The position numbers and the translations under genes are program-made. Below, piece by piece: positions 33,078 through 42,276 of a stretch of DNA of 64,000 nucleotides. The stretch is taken from positions 1,108,451 to 1,172,450 of the forward strand of contig LN890280.1 of NCBI GenBank assembly GCA_900065925.1, read 5' to 3'. Every line of letters begins with the position of its first letter. The stretch's first letter is position 1. The stretch comes from Nitrosotalea devaniterrae. GTDB lineage: Archaea; Thermoproteota; Nitrososphaeria; Nitrososphaerales; Nitrosopumilaceae. The notes below the pieces were generated by a model, which saw only the letters and a program-made list of their open reading frames with translations, was not told the origin of the DNA and did no database searches.

Positions 33078-33157
33078 TTATTGAGACATTCCATTGCCTG
33101 ATATAAAACAGATCTGGCTTTTACAAATTTTATAAAATGCAGCCACGAAAAGCAAGA

Positions 33158-33610
33158 CTAGACAATTCCACACTTTTCATAATATTGTTGGTGATAATCT
33201 TCTGCCTTGTAAAACTCGGCGGCAGGTACAATCTCAGTTACAATCTTTTTCCCATATTTTCCAGATTTCTCCATATCTTCTTTTGACTGTCTTGCTTCTT
33301 TTTCTTGCTCTGGTGTATGATAGAAAACAGATGACCGATACTGTGTTCCAACATCAGGCCCTTGTCGATTCAGTGTTGTAGGATCATGGTTACTCCAAAA
33401 TATATCTAAAATTTCACCATATGAGATTTTTGTAGGATCATATTCTACTTGCACAACTTCAGCATGTCCAGTCATATCAGTACAGACATCCTCATAGGTA
33501 GGATTTTTTGTCTTTCCACCCATGTAACCAACATTTGTTGATGTTATCCCATTTTTTCTAAAAACATGTTCTATGCACCAAAAACACCCTGCACCAAAAG
33601 TGGCTTTCAT
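33158..33610 (-). CDS. msrA: Peptide methionine sulfoxide reductase MsrA
   Basis: The 150-residue enzyme shows the MsrA signature [12 protein letters not shown] with the catalytic Cys9 (and Cys12), [46 protein letters not shown] and [10 protein letters not shown] with a possible resolving Cys near the end. It reduces methionine-S-sulfoxide in damaged proteins using thioredoxin. The length is slightly short but all core motifs are present. Confidence 0.95.
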   Translation of the reverse strand: MKATFGAGCFWCIEHVFRKNGITSTNVGYMGGKTKNPTYEDVCTDMTGHAEVVQVEYDPTKISYGEILDIFWSNHDPTTLNRQGPDVGTQYRSSVFYHTPEQEKEARQSKEDMEKSGKYGKKIVTEIVPAAEFYKAEDYHQQYYEKCGIV

Positions 33611-33642
33611 AAATTATATTTCAACTCTACTTGAATTAAATT

Positions 33643-34869
33643 CTATCTAGATAATATGTAAAGTGATTTTGCTGCATCTTGATCAGATACTTTGCCACCC
33701 GCCCAGAGACACAGGGTCGACTTGTCCAGAGTCTGGCCAACAGAATCTCCTTGTACTAGCATCATACCATTTGAAACAAGATATTTCATACTGGCATATA
33801 GTTGGTTGTCAGGAATATCATCATTACACCAAGCTCCTACTGTCTTTTTTGTCCATGACGGGATATGGTTTTGAGGTGCAAGGACATCAACTACAAATGT
33901 CTTTACTACAGAGTTTCCATTTTGATCTTTAGCTGCACAAGTTACCGTGGTAGTTCCCATCATGAAAAAAGAGCCAGACTGAGGATTACATACTGGTCCA
34001 ATTAGACTTGATAGCAGTGTAGAGTTCACATAGTTGACGCTTGCCCCAACAGAATTGGCAGCATAAAAGATCAGAGTTGGTGGAACCATGTGTTGTGTAC
34101 TAGAGCCAGAACTTGAACTAGATGTGCTATAAGATCCCCCTCCTACGGTTACAAACACGCTAGATGGTATGGATGGGTCATTGAATCTGAATTCTAGTGT
34201 AGAGCCCATTTCTATTGGAAATCCACCAACGGATTTTGGTATCTTGACATTTACCTCAAAGGTATCAGTATTAGGCCCAGTCTCTCTCAATGTATACGGG
34301 TTTACTTGAAATGCACTATCTGCCAGGGTAGTTTGGACACCGCCCATATGAAATTCAATCATATCAAGCGGAATATCATCAGGTTTTTGAGAATCTAGAT
34401 TATAGTTTGGGGCATAGATTTGTAGTTTAAAGTATTGACCAATTCGAACATTTGATGAAGAGATTGCTACCGGACTTGATGGAGCACTGGAAAGAACTTT
34501 GGATTGCGTCAAAGTTGTTGGATTTCCAGAATAATCGGCCTGTTGGTGATATGTCATGACAACAACATCTCCATTTTTCAGTGGCTTGCCATTAACAGTA
34601 TCAGGCAATGTAAGTTGTAGTTGAAATATTCCACTATCAATTCCAGTTTCAACCATTGCGCCAGGCCCAGCTATTGAAACTCCATTTATTGTAAAGTCAA
34701 CTAATCCAGAGGTGGAGATAGTCATCACTGCTCGATGATCAGTGGATAAATTCAAGTCATTGACATAAAAAGTCAAAACAGTTCCAGGAGTTGCAGGTTC
34801 TGCATAACTAAGAGACAGTGGAACCAAAAGCAATATGATAAAAAATCCTTTCATCTGAGATAGATTCAT
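33643..34869 (-). CDS. Secreted beta-domain protein co-transcribed with MarR
   Basis: After a signal peptide (GFFIILLLVPLSLSYAEP) come Ig-like beta domains, then a Ser-rich linker near residue 245, then a HYR-like domain (GTTTVTCAAKDQNGNSVVK) and a C-terminal segment WCNDDIPDNQLYASMKYLV seen repeatedly in thaumarchaeal surface proteins. Its start overlaps the MarR stop (ATGA), so it is in the MarR operon. An internal ATG five codons in (MKGFF) is an equally likely start. Confidence 0.6.
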   Translation of the reverse strand: MNLSQMKGFFIILLLVPLSLSYAEPATPGTVLTFYVNDLNLSTDHRAVMTISTSGLVDFTINGVSIAGPGAMVETGIDSGIFQLQLTLPDTVNGKPLKNGDVVVMTYHQQADYSGNPTTLTQSKVLSSAPSSPVAISSSNVRIGQYFKLQIYAPNYNLDSQKPDDIPLDMIEFHMGGVQTTLADSAFQVNPYTLRETGPNTDTFEVNVKIPKSVGGFPIEMGSTLEFRFNDPSIPSSVFVTVGGGSYSTSSSSSGSSTQHMVPPTLIFYAANSVGASVNYVNSTLLSSLIGPVCNPQSGSFFMMGTTTVTCAAKDQNGNSVVKTFVVDVLAPQNHIPSWTKKTVGAWCNDDIPDNQLYASMKYLVSNGMMLVQGDSVGQTLDKSTLCLWAGGKVSDQDAAKSLYILSR

Positions 34870-35357
34870 GGTGTGACCTTTCCAGAAGTCTTGGCTTGGA
34901 TGGATGCAGCATCAGAATTTTTAATCAGAATTTTTAAAACATTTTTTGTAGAGGAAATTTCATCCTCAGATATTCCATTGTAAATTATCTTTCGCAATTG
35001 TAGAATTATCATTATTATAGAATCTACAGTAGATTCAGATTTTTTTGTAAGAAATATCCTATTGTTTCTTCGGTCTTTAGAGTCTGCCTTTCTTTCAACT
35101 AGACCACTCTGTTCCATTTTGTCTATCACTGGCACAAGCGTACTTCCATCGACATTAATTTTTTCAGCAATCTCTTTTTGTGTTAGACCATCCATTATGT
35201 TTAGAACCAAAATGACTTTCCATTGGGCAGGAGTCAATCCCAGTTGTTTTTTCATCTCTATTTCCGCCAATCGTTCCTGAGATTTTGAAGCAAGTGCAAT
35301 CAAGGCGCCAACGCTCTCACTTAGGTCCAATTTACGCATAACATGAGTAGAACTCAC
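34866..35357 (-). CDS. MarR-family transcription regulator
   Basis: The winged-helix domain spans about residues 30-130: LGLTPAQWKVILVLNIMDGL, QKEIAEKINVDGSTLVPVID (recognition helix) and KDRRNNRIFLTKKSE (wing). MarR proteins dimerise and repress their own operon and neighbours until a ligand binds. The start is GTG 35357 or, more likely given the nearby operator, ATG 35339. It is divergent from 35416 and coupled to the secreted protein downstream. Confidence 0.85.
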   Translation of the reverse strand: MSSTHVMRKLDLSESVGALIALASKSQERLAEIEMKKQLGLTPAQWKVILVLNIMDGLTQKEIAEKINVDGSTLVPVIDKMEQSGLVERKADSKDRRNNRIFLTKKSESTVDSIIMIILQLRKIIYNGISEDEISSTKNVLKILIKNSDAASIQAKTSGKVTP

Positions 35358-35394
35358 TGGTATACAAATGATTGGTACACCAATAGTTATATAC
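35358..35394. promoter_or_regulatory. Putative MarR operator and divergent promoter
   Basis: Between the MarR gene and the plus-strand gene at 35416 lie TGGTATAC (35358-35365) and the near-palindrome TTGGTACACCAA (35372-35383), followed by a TATA-like GTTATATAC (35386-35394) 20-30 bases before the plus-strand ATG. Paired half-sites in a divergent promoter are what a MarR dimer would bind. Confidence 0.45.
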
Positions 35395-35415
35395 TAACAG
35401 GTAAAATATTACACC

Positions 35416-36093
35416 ATGTCTGCACCAAGGACAACCAGAGTTCTAGTATTATCCGTCATAGCAATCTCAAGTATTGTATATCTTAGCACATACAGTCCAG
35501 CATTTGCCACAACATCAAGCCAAATTGGAAACCAGACCATAACAGGCAACGATCTAAAAAATAACCCAATGGTTGCAAAGATTCTCAGTGAAATAGAATA
35601 TTCTAAAAAACAGGTAGCAGAATTACAAAAAAATCAAAAAGACCAAGAGGAGAACCAGAAACTTATTGCACAACAAAGACTGATTGCCAAGCAATTAGAA
35701 GAACAAGCATATCAGATACTCCAAACTCAGACATCCCAGAATAGTTCGGATAATGCATATGGCAGATTTCTTGATTCTATTCCAGCTAATGATACAAAAC
35801 AAGTATTTCATGACGAGTTTGCATTTACAAAACAAAGAGTAGATGCAGGACATGTTGCCATGCAAAAGGTACTGGCAAACGGTGGAACTTGGGAAGAGGC
35901 AATGCAGGAATTTTCAAAGCATGCCGCAATAAGATATGTGGAAATGGTTTCAGTAAACCAAGCTCTCAATGACAAGTATATTCATCACCAATACAACACA
36001 ACTAGTACTCCAATACCATTTGATCAATACGGTAAGGTCCCTGATGGATACATCAAAACTCCAGAAATAGTTTCAAGCCATGAAAGAACATAA
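35416..36093 (+). CDS. Secreted coiled-coil protein
   Basis: A signal peptide (VLVLSVIAISSIVYLSTYSP) is followed by a coiled coil (about 55-105, KQVAELQKNQKDQEENQKLI) and a globular end (about 115-225). No known domain. It is divergent from MarR and overlaps the next gene by 14 bases, so the two secreted proteins form an operon likely controlled by that regulator. Confidence 0.6.
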   Translation: MSAPRTTRVLVLSVIAISSIVYLSTYSPAFATTSSQIGNQTITGNDLKNNPMVAKILSEIEYSKKQVAELQKNQKDQEENQKLIAQQRLIAKQLEEQAYQILQTQTSQNSSDNAYGRFLDSIPANDTKQVFHDEFAFTKQRVDAGHVAMQKVLANGGTWEEAMQEFSKHAAIRYVEMVSVNQALNDKYIHHQYNTTSTPIPFDQYGKVPDGYIKTPEIVSSHERT

Positions 36094-36619
36094 CAGAAAA
36101 TCAATAGCTGCCATTTTTATCGCTTTAACAGTAATTACAGTCTTTTCACTTGTACCATCATCTTATGCAGACAGGATAATTACACTCAAAAAAGTATCCG
36201 ATGTCAGCGAAGAATCCCTTCTCAATACAATATCAAATGTAACAGAATATCCAGAGATATTTCCTGACAATGTAAGATATGTCAAGGTGTTAGACAACAA
36301 TACAAAACTTGTCGAAATGAACGCGGGTATAAATGGCGTATTTTTTGACACCCAGGCTATTTGTAAGACAGATGCAAATGGAAACTATGTAGTCGAGGTA
36401 GTATCAGGGGACCTCAAGGGAACTACCATGACCACCAAACTAGAAAAAACATGGGGTTTTCATGGCCTAAAAGACGGCGCTACTATTGCAGACATTGCAG
36501 TAGATGTAAAGACATCAGGATTTCTCTCATGGATGCTCAATTTTGTTCCAGACAGTTCAGTATCAGATGCGTTAGGATATGGATTTGATAAATTCGTCCA
36601 GCACATACAAGCACAGTAA
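36080..36619 (+). CDS. Exported SRPBCC/START-like protein
   Basis: A signal peptide (IAAIFIALTVITVFSLVPSS) precedes a domain beginning IITLKKVSDVSEESLLNTIS and containing VTEYPEIFPDNVRYVKVL, the form of polyketide cyclase/START-like (SRPBCC) folds that enclose hydrophobic ligands. An exported SRPBCC protein is uncommon. The gene overlaps the preceding one and is the second of a MarR-associated operon. Confidence 0.6.
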   Translation: MKEHNRKSIAAIFIALTVITVFSLVPSSYADRIITLKKVSDVSEESLLNTISNVTEYPEIFPDNVRYVKVLDNNTKLVEMNAGINGVFFDTQAICKTDANGNYVVEVVSGDLKGTTMTTKLEKTWGFHGLKDGATIADIAVDVKTSGFLSWMLNFVPDSSVSDALGYGFDKFVQHIQAQ

Positions 36620-36643
36620 CATCAAGTAGATTATTTTACTAGA

Positions 36644-37150
36644 CTAGGTTTTTTTGAGAAATTTTGGTTTTAGTTTTGTGTTGTTTTTTAAAAGTTCTAG
36701 CGCGATTGTTTTATTGTTCAATGCCAAATCAAATTTTTTGTCAATTTTCAGAGCCGCATTAAAACATTTTATCGCATCTTTTAGTAAACCAATTTCACCC
36801 AGTGAGAGTCCCTTGTATGCTATTGCCATGGCATATTTTGGTTGTATCTTCAATGCCTTGTCATAGCAATCTATTGCATCGTGATATTTTCCAAGAGTGT
36901 GCAATGCTGCACCCTTGTTTACAAGCGCATCCAAGTTGTTCTTTTCAACCTCAAGCGCAATATCATAGCATTTTATTGCCTTGGAGTGTTTCTCAAGAGT
37001 CTGTAATGTGACACCCTTGTTTATCAGTGCAGTGATATTTTTTGGATCTTTGAATAGAACTAGATCATAATATTCCAGTGCAAGAGTGTATTTTCCCTCT
37101 TCGCATAGTTCGTATGCTTCATCTAATAACGATGAATTTTTCATCAACAT
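36644..37150 (-). CDS. TPR-repeat protein
   Basis: Four tetratricopeptide repeats are visible, for example ALEYYDLVLFKDPKNITALI, AIKCYDIALEVEKNNLDALV and AIDCYDKALKIQPKYAMAIA, followed by a basic end (KLKPKFLKKT). TPR arrays scaffold protein complexes. No enzyme domain is attached. The partner is unknown. Confidence 0.85.
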   Translation of the reverse strand: MLMKNSSLLDEAYELCEEGKYTLALEYYDLVLFKDPKNITALINKGVTLQTLEKHSKAIKCYDIALEVEKNNLDALVNKGAALHTLGKYHDAIDCYDKALKIQPKYAMAIAYKGLSLGEIGLLKDAIKCFNAALKIDKKFDLALNNKTIALELLKNNTKLKPKFLKKT

Positions 37151-37393
37151 GAATTAAAATCTGTAGATATTATTCTTTTAGAAGGTGTTCTCGCTAACAC
37201 ATTTTACTGATAATTAAATCAGGTACAGAATCGGATTACCTGCGATCACACATTTGAGCACATACAATCAAGAAAACATTTACGAGTCTCATCTAATAGA
37301 ACACAGACTTGCAAGTGTATAGTTTTTCAACCAATAAATAAAAAAAAGCATAATTCACAACAGTCTTTAACGGCAATCCCTTGCCCAACTTTA

Positions 37394-38017
37394 ATGCATA
37401 CGATAATCTTTGATTTTGATGGTACAATAGCAGATACAATGTCAGTAGTCATAAGAATTGCAAATAGGTTTGCAGATCATTACGGATACAAGAAAATTCC
37501 ACTCAGTGATTTGCCAAAATTACGAGAAAAAAAGCCAAGTGCAGTACTAAGACATCTTGGAATTTCAATATTCAAGTTGCCAATCGTGGCAAGAAAGATA
37601 AGATTTGAGATGAATAAGGAAATCATCAACCTAAAGACCGCAGTGGACTTGAAAGATACCTTGGTACACCTCAAGGAGAATGGATGTGTGCTAGGCATAT
37701 TGACTACAAACTCCAGAGAGAACGTGGTAGAATTTTTAAAGAAAAATGATTTGGAACTATTTGATTTTGTGTATTCAGGTAGAGCAGTATTTGGCAAGAG
37801 TAGATTATTGAAAAAAATGATGAAAGAAAAAACAATTCCACATGAAGATCCAATTTACGTGGGCGATGAAATAAGAGACGTTGAAGCGGCCAAGAAAGCA
37901 GGGATCAGAGTAATAGGAGTAGCATGGGGATACAATACCAAAAATGCCTTGTTAAAATTTCATCCCGATCATGTGATAGAAGAACCCGAAGAGCTAAAAG
38001 CCATAATTCTAAACTAG
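37394..38017 (+). CDS. HAD-superfamily phosphatase (phosphoglycolate phosphatase-like)
   Basis: The 207-residue protein shows HAD motif I DFDGTIADT (Asp8 nucleophile and Asp10), motif II LGILTTNSRENV, a motif III lysine in FGKSRLLKKM, and motif IV YVGDEIRDVEAAKKAG. The cap is a small helical insert as in phosphoglycolate phosphatases. It probably hydrolyses a phosphate ester of a small metabolite; the exact substrate cannot be read from sequence. Confidence 0.85.
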   Translation: MHTIIFDFDGTIADTMSVVIRIANRFADHYGYKKIPLSDLPKLREKKPSAVLRHLGISIFKLPIVARKIRFEMNKEIINLKTAVDLKDTLVHLKENGCVLGILTTNSRENVVEFLKKNDLELFDFVYSGRAVFGKSRLLKKMMKEKTIPHEDPIYVGDEIRDVEAAKKAGIRVIGVAWGYNTKNALLKFHPDHVIEEPEELKAIILN

Positions 38018-38097
38018 ACTCGTGAAAAATTAAGCTATATTACTTAATTGTCATAATCTCAGCTTATCAATACGTATATCAGTGTGGACATTTGGTC

Positions 38098-39048
38098 ATG
38101 TGTATCTTGCCCAAAAATTTGAGAGTAATGATTTTGCTGACTGTTATGATAGCATCAGGTATAGGAGTAGCATATGCTCAAGACAGTTCTGTTGCTACAC
38201 AGTTTTACAGTCCTGAAGCAGATGCACTAAAGGCATTTGCAACAGAGATTGCAACTTCTGCACCAAAAATAATTGCAGCCGCAGTCTTGTTGATAATAGG
38301 TCTAGTGGTAGGAAAAATCGTATCACGTGTAGTAGAAAAGACAGCGAAGAAAATTCTAAGTAAAGCAAATTTACACAGTATTGCAGAATCTAATGCTGTT
38401 GAAGATGTAGTTGGAAAAATTGATTCAGCACATTTGATTGCAGCGACAGTCAAGTGGTTTGTCTACTTGTTTTTCATAGTAGCTGCAATAAACGAATTAC
38501 AGCTTGAGCAGCTTACAACCGCACTTACCTCATTGTGGCTCTGGATACCCAATGTGCTGGCATTTGTCATGATTGTAATAATTGGCTCCATCATAGCAAA
38601 CTATGTCATCAAGTGGGTAAACCACGAGCTTGTTACGCACAATTATGGCGGAAGTAGGTATATCGGAACAGGAGTCAAGATAATCATATACAGCATAGTC
38701 TTTGCAGTAGGCCTCACACAAATCGGTGTTGGACAATCAATCATACCAACACTTGTCTCAGCATTTTCATGGAGCATAGCAGCTGCAATAGGTACTGCCA
38801 TAGCAATTGGTTTAGGATTTACACTAAAGGATCTTTTACCAACAGCAATCGCAGGTGCATCCGGTCATCGTTCAATATACAAGATAGGCCAAGTAATCAG
38901 AATTGGAGACGTTACAGGAACTATAACTTCATCAGAGATGTTTCATATCATAGTGACCAATGAAAAAAATGAAAGTGTTGTAATTCCTACCAAGGAACTT
39001 ATGAACAAGTCAGTTGTCATACTGCATTCAGACTCTAAAAAGAATTAG
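38098..39048 (+). CDS. MscS-type mechanosensitive channel protein
   Basis: After a signal-like first helix the protein has three to four more membrane helices and a pore-lining region (SAFSWSIAAAIGTAIAIGLG, then FTLKDLLPTAIAG) followed by a short beta domain VIRIGDVTGTITSSEMFHI, as in MscS. Such channels open on membrane tension to release solutes. TTG 38092 would add two residues. It lacks the long cytoplasmic vestibule of E. coli MscS and ends soon after the beta domain. Confidence 0.8.
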   Translation: MCILPKNLRVMILLTVMIASGIGVAYAQDSSVATQFYSPEADALKAFATEIATSAPKIIAAAVLLIIGLVVGKIVSRVVEKTAKKILSKANLHSIAESNAVEDVVGKIDSAHLIAATVKWFVYLFFIVAAINELQLEQLTTALTSLWLWIPNVLAFVMIVIIGSIIANYVIKWVNHELVTHNYGGSRYIGTGVKIIIYSIVFAVGLTQIGVGQSIIPTLVSAFSWSIAAAIGTAIAIGLGFTLKDLLPTAIAGASGHRSIYKIGQVIRIGDVTGTITSSEMFHIIVTNEKNESVVIPTKELMNKSVVILHSDSKKN

Positions 39049-39097
39049 AATTTTACAAGCTAGTTTGAAATAACGCATCAGATAACATTACATCACA

Positions 39098-39301
39098 ATG
39101 AGTTCTGATGTAACAGAAGAAGAAAAGAAAACATTGACACCAGAATCAGGATTTGATTTATGCGGAATTGATTATTTTGAATCACTTGGAAGAAGACTGT
39201 ATTTTATTGCGCATTATGAAAAATATCAAGATGCACTAGTGGCAAAAAAAGACAGAGATAGACCAGACGAGTATTTGATATTATACAAAGGTGCACAATA
39301 A
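39098..39301 (+). CDS. Small uncharacterised protein, 67 aa
   Basis: The acidic product starts MSSDVTEEEKKTLTPESGFD and ends RPDEYLILYKGAQ. One Cys and an aromatic core (CGIDYFESLGRRLYFIAHYE) suggest a small folded domain. No family recognised. It lies 50 bases after the MscS-type gene on the same strand and may be co-transcribed. Confidence 0.55.
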   Translation: MSSDVTEEEKKTLTPESGFDLCGIDYFESLGRRLYFIAHYEKYQDALVAKKDRDRPDEYLILYKGAQ

Positions 39302-39333
39302 AATAATTATAACAACCTTCAATCTAGGATAAT

Positions 39334-39612
39334 TTATTTTGAATTTGGTTTTTCATCAGACATGGTTTTGAAAATTCTCACAGCTTCTAGATGTGAACAA
39401 TTTGCTTTCAAGCCCTTTCCATGATGAAATTTGTAAAAATTTTTGAAACCTTCACAGTCACAACTATCTGATGTTACCATGTAGGACTTGGAAGGATCAC
39501 TTGATGATTTTACTTGAAACAAGTCGCTATCAATCATGACCACACCATTTTTTGCCAAAGCCTTGGCCTTTTTGATGGTATTAGCGCTCATGATTTCTGA
39601 AATATCACTCAA
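39334..39612 (-). CDS. SWIM-type zinc-finger protein
   Basis: The 92-residue protein contains SCDCEGFKNFYKFHHGKG and then CSHLEAVRIFK, the C-x-C...C-x-H arrangement of SWIM zinc fingers that bind DNA or proteins. In Sulfolobus and thaumarchaea some SWIM proteins act with RadA paralogs. Here it stands alone. ATG 39612 or the internal one eight codons later (MSANT) may be the start. Confidence 0.75.
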   Translation of the reverse strand: MSDISEIMSANTIKKAKALAKNGVVMIDSDLFQVKSSSDPSKSYMVTSDSCDCEGFKNFYKFHHGKGLKANCSHLEAVRIFKTMSDEKPNSK

Positions 39613-39651
39613 TTAAATAATCCTTAAGTTTTTTCAACATAATTGAGTAAC

Positions 39652-39858
39652 ATGCCTAAAGAGCCAGATGACCCAGAATCAGAGATAATCAAACAGATGT
39701 TCGAGGAGATAATGAAGATGATTCGTGAAAAGCAAATCAGACTAGAATCCATAGTCCAGAGGACTCTAGAACACGGAACAATTCAACAAGAGTCGTTTAA
39801 CCGCACATATCGACTTCTCACAGAATATGGTAAAACCAAGCAGTGGTTACCGACCTGA
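39652..39858 (+). CDS. Small helical protein, 68 aa
   Basis: From ATG 39652 the product begins MPKEPDDPESEIIKQMFEEI and is a charged helical hairpin (MKMIREKQIRLESIVQRTLE, then FNRTYRLLTEYGKTKQ). TTG 39643 would add three residues. No family is recognised. A GC-rich hairpin lies 75 bases downstream. Confidence 0.5.
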   Translation: MPKEPDDPESEIIKQMFEEIMKMIREKQIRLESIVQRTLEHGTIQQESFNRTYRLLTEYGKTKQWLPT

Positions 39859-39933
39859 AAATCAAGTTAAACATACAAGATTTGGATGCATCTGAAAAGT
39901 CAGTAAAAAATTAATTCACTAGAATAAAAAAAA

Positions 39934-39965
39934 TTGGAGAGGTGTCTTTGGTAGGACCTCCCCAA
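39934..39965 (+). other. Strong intergenic hairpin
   Basis: TTGGAGAGGT (39934-39943) pairs with ACCTCCCCAA (39956-39965) in nine of ten positions, with a 12-base loop. It sits alone in the 293-base gap between 39858 and 40152. It could be a processing or stability element at the 3' end of the upstream mRNA or part of a small RNA. There is no strong T-run directly after it. Confidence 0.4.
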
Positions 39966-40151
39966 GAAAGTGCTTGCGTGATCAAAATGCTGACTAAGAG
40001 ACACATATTATGTGAATTTACATGTTGACCTAACTTTCAACATCATATTCTTGTAAGCAAATATAGAATTCTCTCAATAACAAAGCTTAGTTTTCATAAC
40101 ATTAGCTTATGAAATGACAATAAATTTCTGTAAAAACAATTTTCAGAGTGC

Positions 40152-40514
40152 TTATAATTTTACATTCAGGTTTTTGATTTTTTGTATTATTTCATCATGC
40201 TCTGAATCAGGCTCAGTTGAAAGTATCAATAGCCCATCATCAAGAAACAGAGTTACGAGTTTGACTTTTTCTTTGGATGTTATCATCCAGTTGGTTTTGC
40301 CTAGTTTTTCATTGAACATTTCGTCCCAGGACGCCTTGACAGATGCCTGATAATGGACCATGTTACTTAGTTCTTCATCAAGCAGAGGTGCAGCACTTAC
40401 CTTTCTTGCAAATGTAATCAGTTTTCTGTCTTTTATTCTACCTACAAAACGAATGGTACTATCAAGATGTAAGATCTGATTGTATGGATCTGCTTGTTTT
40501 ACCCTCTGTGCCAT
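40152..40514 (-). CDS. Roadblock/LC7-like or DUF6659-type protein
   Basis: From ATG 40514 the 120-residue product contains QILHLDSTIRFVGRIKDRKL and later KVKLVTLFLDDGLLILSTEP, an arrangement shared by small thaumarchaeal profilin-like proteins (DUF6659 as I recall it). The protein at 21329 has a similar layout. A signalling or scaffolding role is inferred. TTG 40568 would add 18 basic residues and intrude on the divergent promoter. Confidence 0.5.
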   Translation of the reverse strand: MAQRVKQADPYNQILHLDSTIRFVGRIKDRKLITFARKVSAAPLLDEELSNMVHYQASVKASWDEMFNEKLGKTNWMITSKEKVKLVTLFLDDGLLILSTEPDSEHDEIIQKIKNLNVKL

Positions 40515-40571
40515 TTGTTGGGTAATAATCTCCAAAGGAAATTTAACTCTATGCCGAGATCTAGCCAAATA

Positions 40572-41384
40572 ATGACAAGTGAAACTGATATGACCATATT
40601 AAATAAAATAATAACAAAATACCAGATCGGCAAAGAGACGGCATACTTGATTGAGCAGTCACTTGCCAGAATAAATGCAATAGACGAATCCAAGACCTTT
40701 ACCTACGAACCACTTGAGACGTTTGAAAAGAAACTACCGCATCTTAACAACCTGAAGGAGAAAGCAACCAAGTCATTTAGTCCATTTGCAGACAAACATG
40801 GTACATCCCTATGTGCCGCAATGGGAATACCCATGGTACAATCAATAGAGAAATCCAAGGATGTTGGAAATTATGAAGCATTTCATGAACTGTTTGGACT
40901 GACAAACGCCAAAGCCAAAAGATTCGGCCTTGCCGCACTTTATTCATCAATGCAGGGTCAAAAAAACAAAGCTCCGGGCACATACAACATTGTATTTGAC
41001 AGAGATTCTCCTTGGACATATAGAAACGAGGCAGAACATATGGAAGAGTATGCAAGATACCATTTCAACAGTTATCTGATAAACCACGTAGAGCATTCAG
41101 AGTCAAATCCATTTGAGTCTGTAATGGAGATATACGAATTCGGGGCTGCAGATTTTATATTCATGCAGACAGAGCAAGACAAAATAAGAAAAGAGGTACT
41201 TGCCACGTTTCATACAGTCAGCATACCAGACAAGGGAAATGTTATTGCAGTACACATGACAGGAGATGAAAAAATATTTCATTATAGGAAATGGGGCGAT
41301 CCATATTTTGCAATCAGTTCTATCGATGGACAAACAAAATTAAAAGTGACAGGAATTGCAGATCAAAGATTTCGTACAGACTAA
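40572..41384 (+). CDS. Uncharacterised 270-aa protein
   Basis: From ATG 40572 the protein has a helical N-terminus (MTILNKIITKYQIGKETAYL) and a mixed C-terminus with ADFIFMQTEQDKIRKEVLAT and GNVIAVHMTGDEKIFHYRKW. No signal, membrane span or known motif is seen. An upstream in-frame ATG (40494) would overlap the neighbouring divergent gene and is unlikely. The function is unknown. Confidence 0.6.
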   Translation: MTSETDMTILNKIITKYQIGKETAYLIEQSLARINAIDESKTFTYEPLETFEKKLPHLNNLKEKATKSFSPFADKHGTSLCAAMGIPMVQSIEKSKDVGNYEAFHELFGLTNAKAKRFGLAALYSSMQGQKNKAPGTYNIVFDRDSPWTYRNEAEHMEEYARYHFNSYLINHVEHSESNPFESVMEIYEFGAADFIFMQTEQDKIRKEVLATFHTVSIPDKGNVIAVHMTGDEKIFHYRKWGDPYFAISSIDGQTKLKVTGIADQRFRTD

Positions 41385-41387
41385 GTT

Positions 41388-41594
41388 TTAGCTAAGCTTG
41401 TCAAGATCTTTTTTCCAGATTCTAACACCATCAACGAAGGTCTGTTCTGGTTCTTCAAATACAGTATGCCACTTGCCATCATGAGGAAATAGTTTATCCA
41501 TCTCTTTTATTTTGTCATTTGTCGGAAACCTATTTGTTAGTGCCCCCCATTTCATGTTTGGAAATTTTGGCATTATCTCGTTGATGTCTTTCAT
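41388..41594 (-). CDS. Small uncharacterised protein, 68 aa
   Basis: From ATG 41594 the product begins MKDINEIMPKFPNMKWGALT and ends GVRIWKKDLDKLS. It is polar, with several Trp and Phe residues, and no metal site. The longer frame from 41636 would add a hydrophobic 14-residue stretch lacking a proper leader. It converges tightly with the 270-residue gene. No family recognised. Confidence 0.5.
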   Translation of the reverse strand: MKDINEIMPKFPNMKWGALTNRFPTNDKIKEMDKLFPHDGKWHTVFEEPEQTFVDGVRIWKKDLDKLS

Positions 41595-41691
41595 TGTACA
41601 ATATAATACCAAAACAAGTAATAAAATACTATTCATTTGTTCATAGTGACTAGTTTTTGGTAGCCCTAGTCAATTAATTCTCAAGTATTGT

Positions 41692-42276
41692 ATGGATATC
41701 ATGACAACAATAGTCGGGATCAAGACAAATGACGGAGTAGTACTTGGATCAGACAGGAGAGCAAGTAAGGGCTTTTTCATCGGATCAAAGATAGTACAAA
41801 AAATTGCAAAGATAGATGATACACTAGCTGTTGCAATTGCAGGACAACTCTCAGACGCAGAACATATCATCAAAGTGGCAAAGGCAGAACGAAGACTCAT
41901 GGAATTAAGAAGAGGATTTTCTCTGACCATAAAGGAATCCACTAGATTGATTGCAAACATTGCATACTCAGGCCTTAGAAGCTACCAGCCCTATTACGTA
42001 GAGCTTCTAGTTGCAGGAGTAGACAAAGAAGGTGGGCATGTTTTTGCAGCAGACATGAGTGGAGCAATCACTGAAGAAGACTTTGCATCTTCCGGGTCTG
42101 GCTCACCTATTGCATATGGTGTACTTGAGAGTTTGTACAACAAGGAGATAACAAATACACAGGCAAGTGAGATTGCATCACGTGCAGTATCTGCAGCAAT
42201 GGAAAGAGATCCAGGTTCTGGGAACGGCATAAACATTCTTGCCATACCAAATTTGCAAAAGGAGGTCGTTGCATAA
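41692..42276 (+). CDS. psmB: Proteasome beta subunit
   Basis: The short propeptide MDIM is followed by TTIVGIKTNDGVVLGSDRRA. The first Thr becomes the catalytic N-terminus; the mature chain has Asp17 and Lys33 in place, and SGSGSPIAYGVLE carries the late catalytic Ser/Gly region. The 20S proteasome degrades unfolded proteins fed by PAN or Cdc48. It lies directly upstream of an alpha-type subunit gene with no gap. Other archaeal genomes often carry two beta genes; only one is visible here. Confidence 0.93.
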   Translation: MDIMTTIVGIKTNDGVVLGSDRRASKGFFIGSKIVQKIAKIDDTLAVAIAGQLSDAEHIIKVAKAERRLMELRRGFSLTIKESTRLIANIAYSGLRSYQPYYVELLVAGVDKEGGHVFAADMSGAITEEDFASSGSGSPIAYGVLESLYNKEITNTQASEIASRAVSAAMERDPGSGNGINILAIPNLQKEVVA

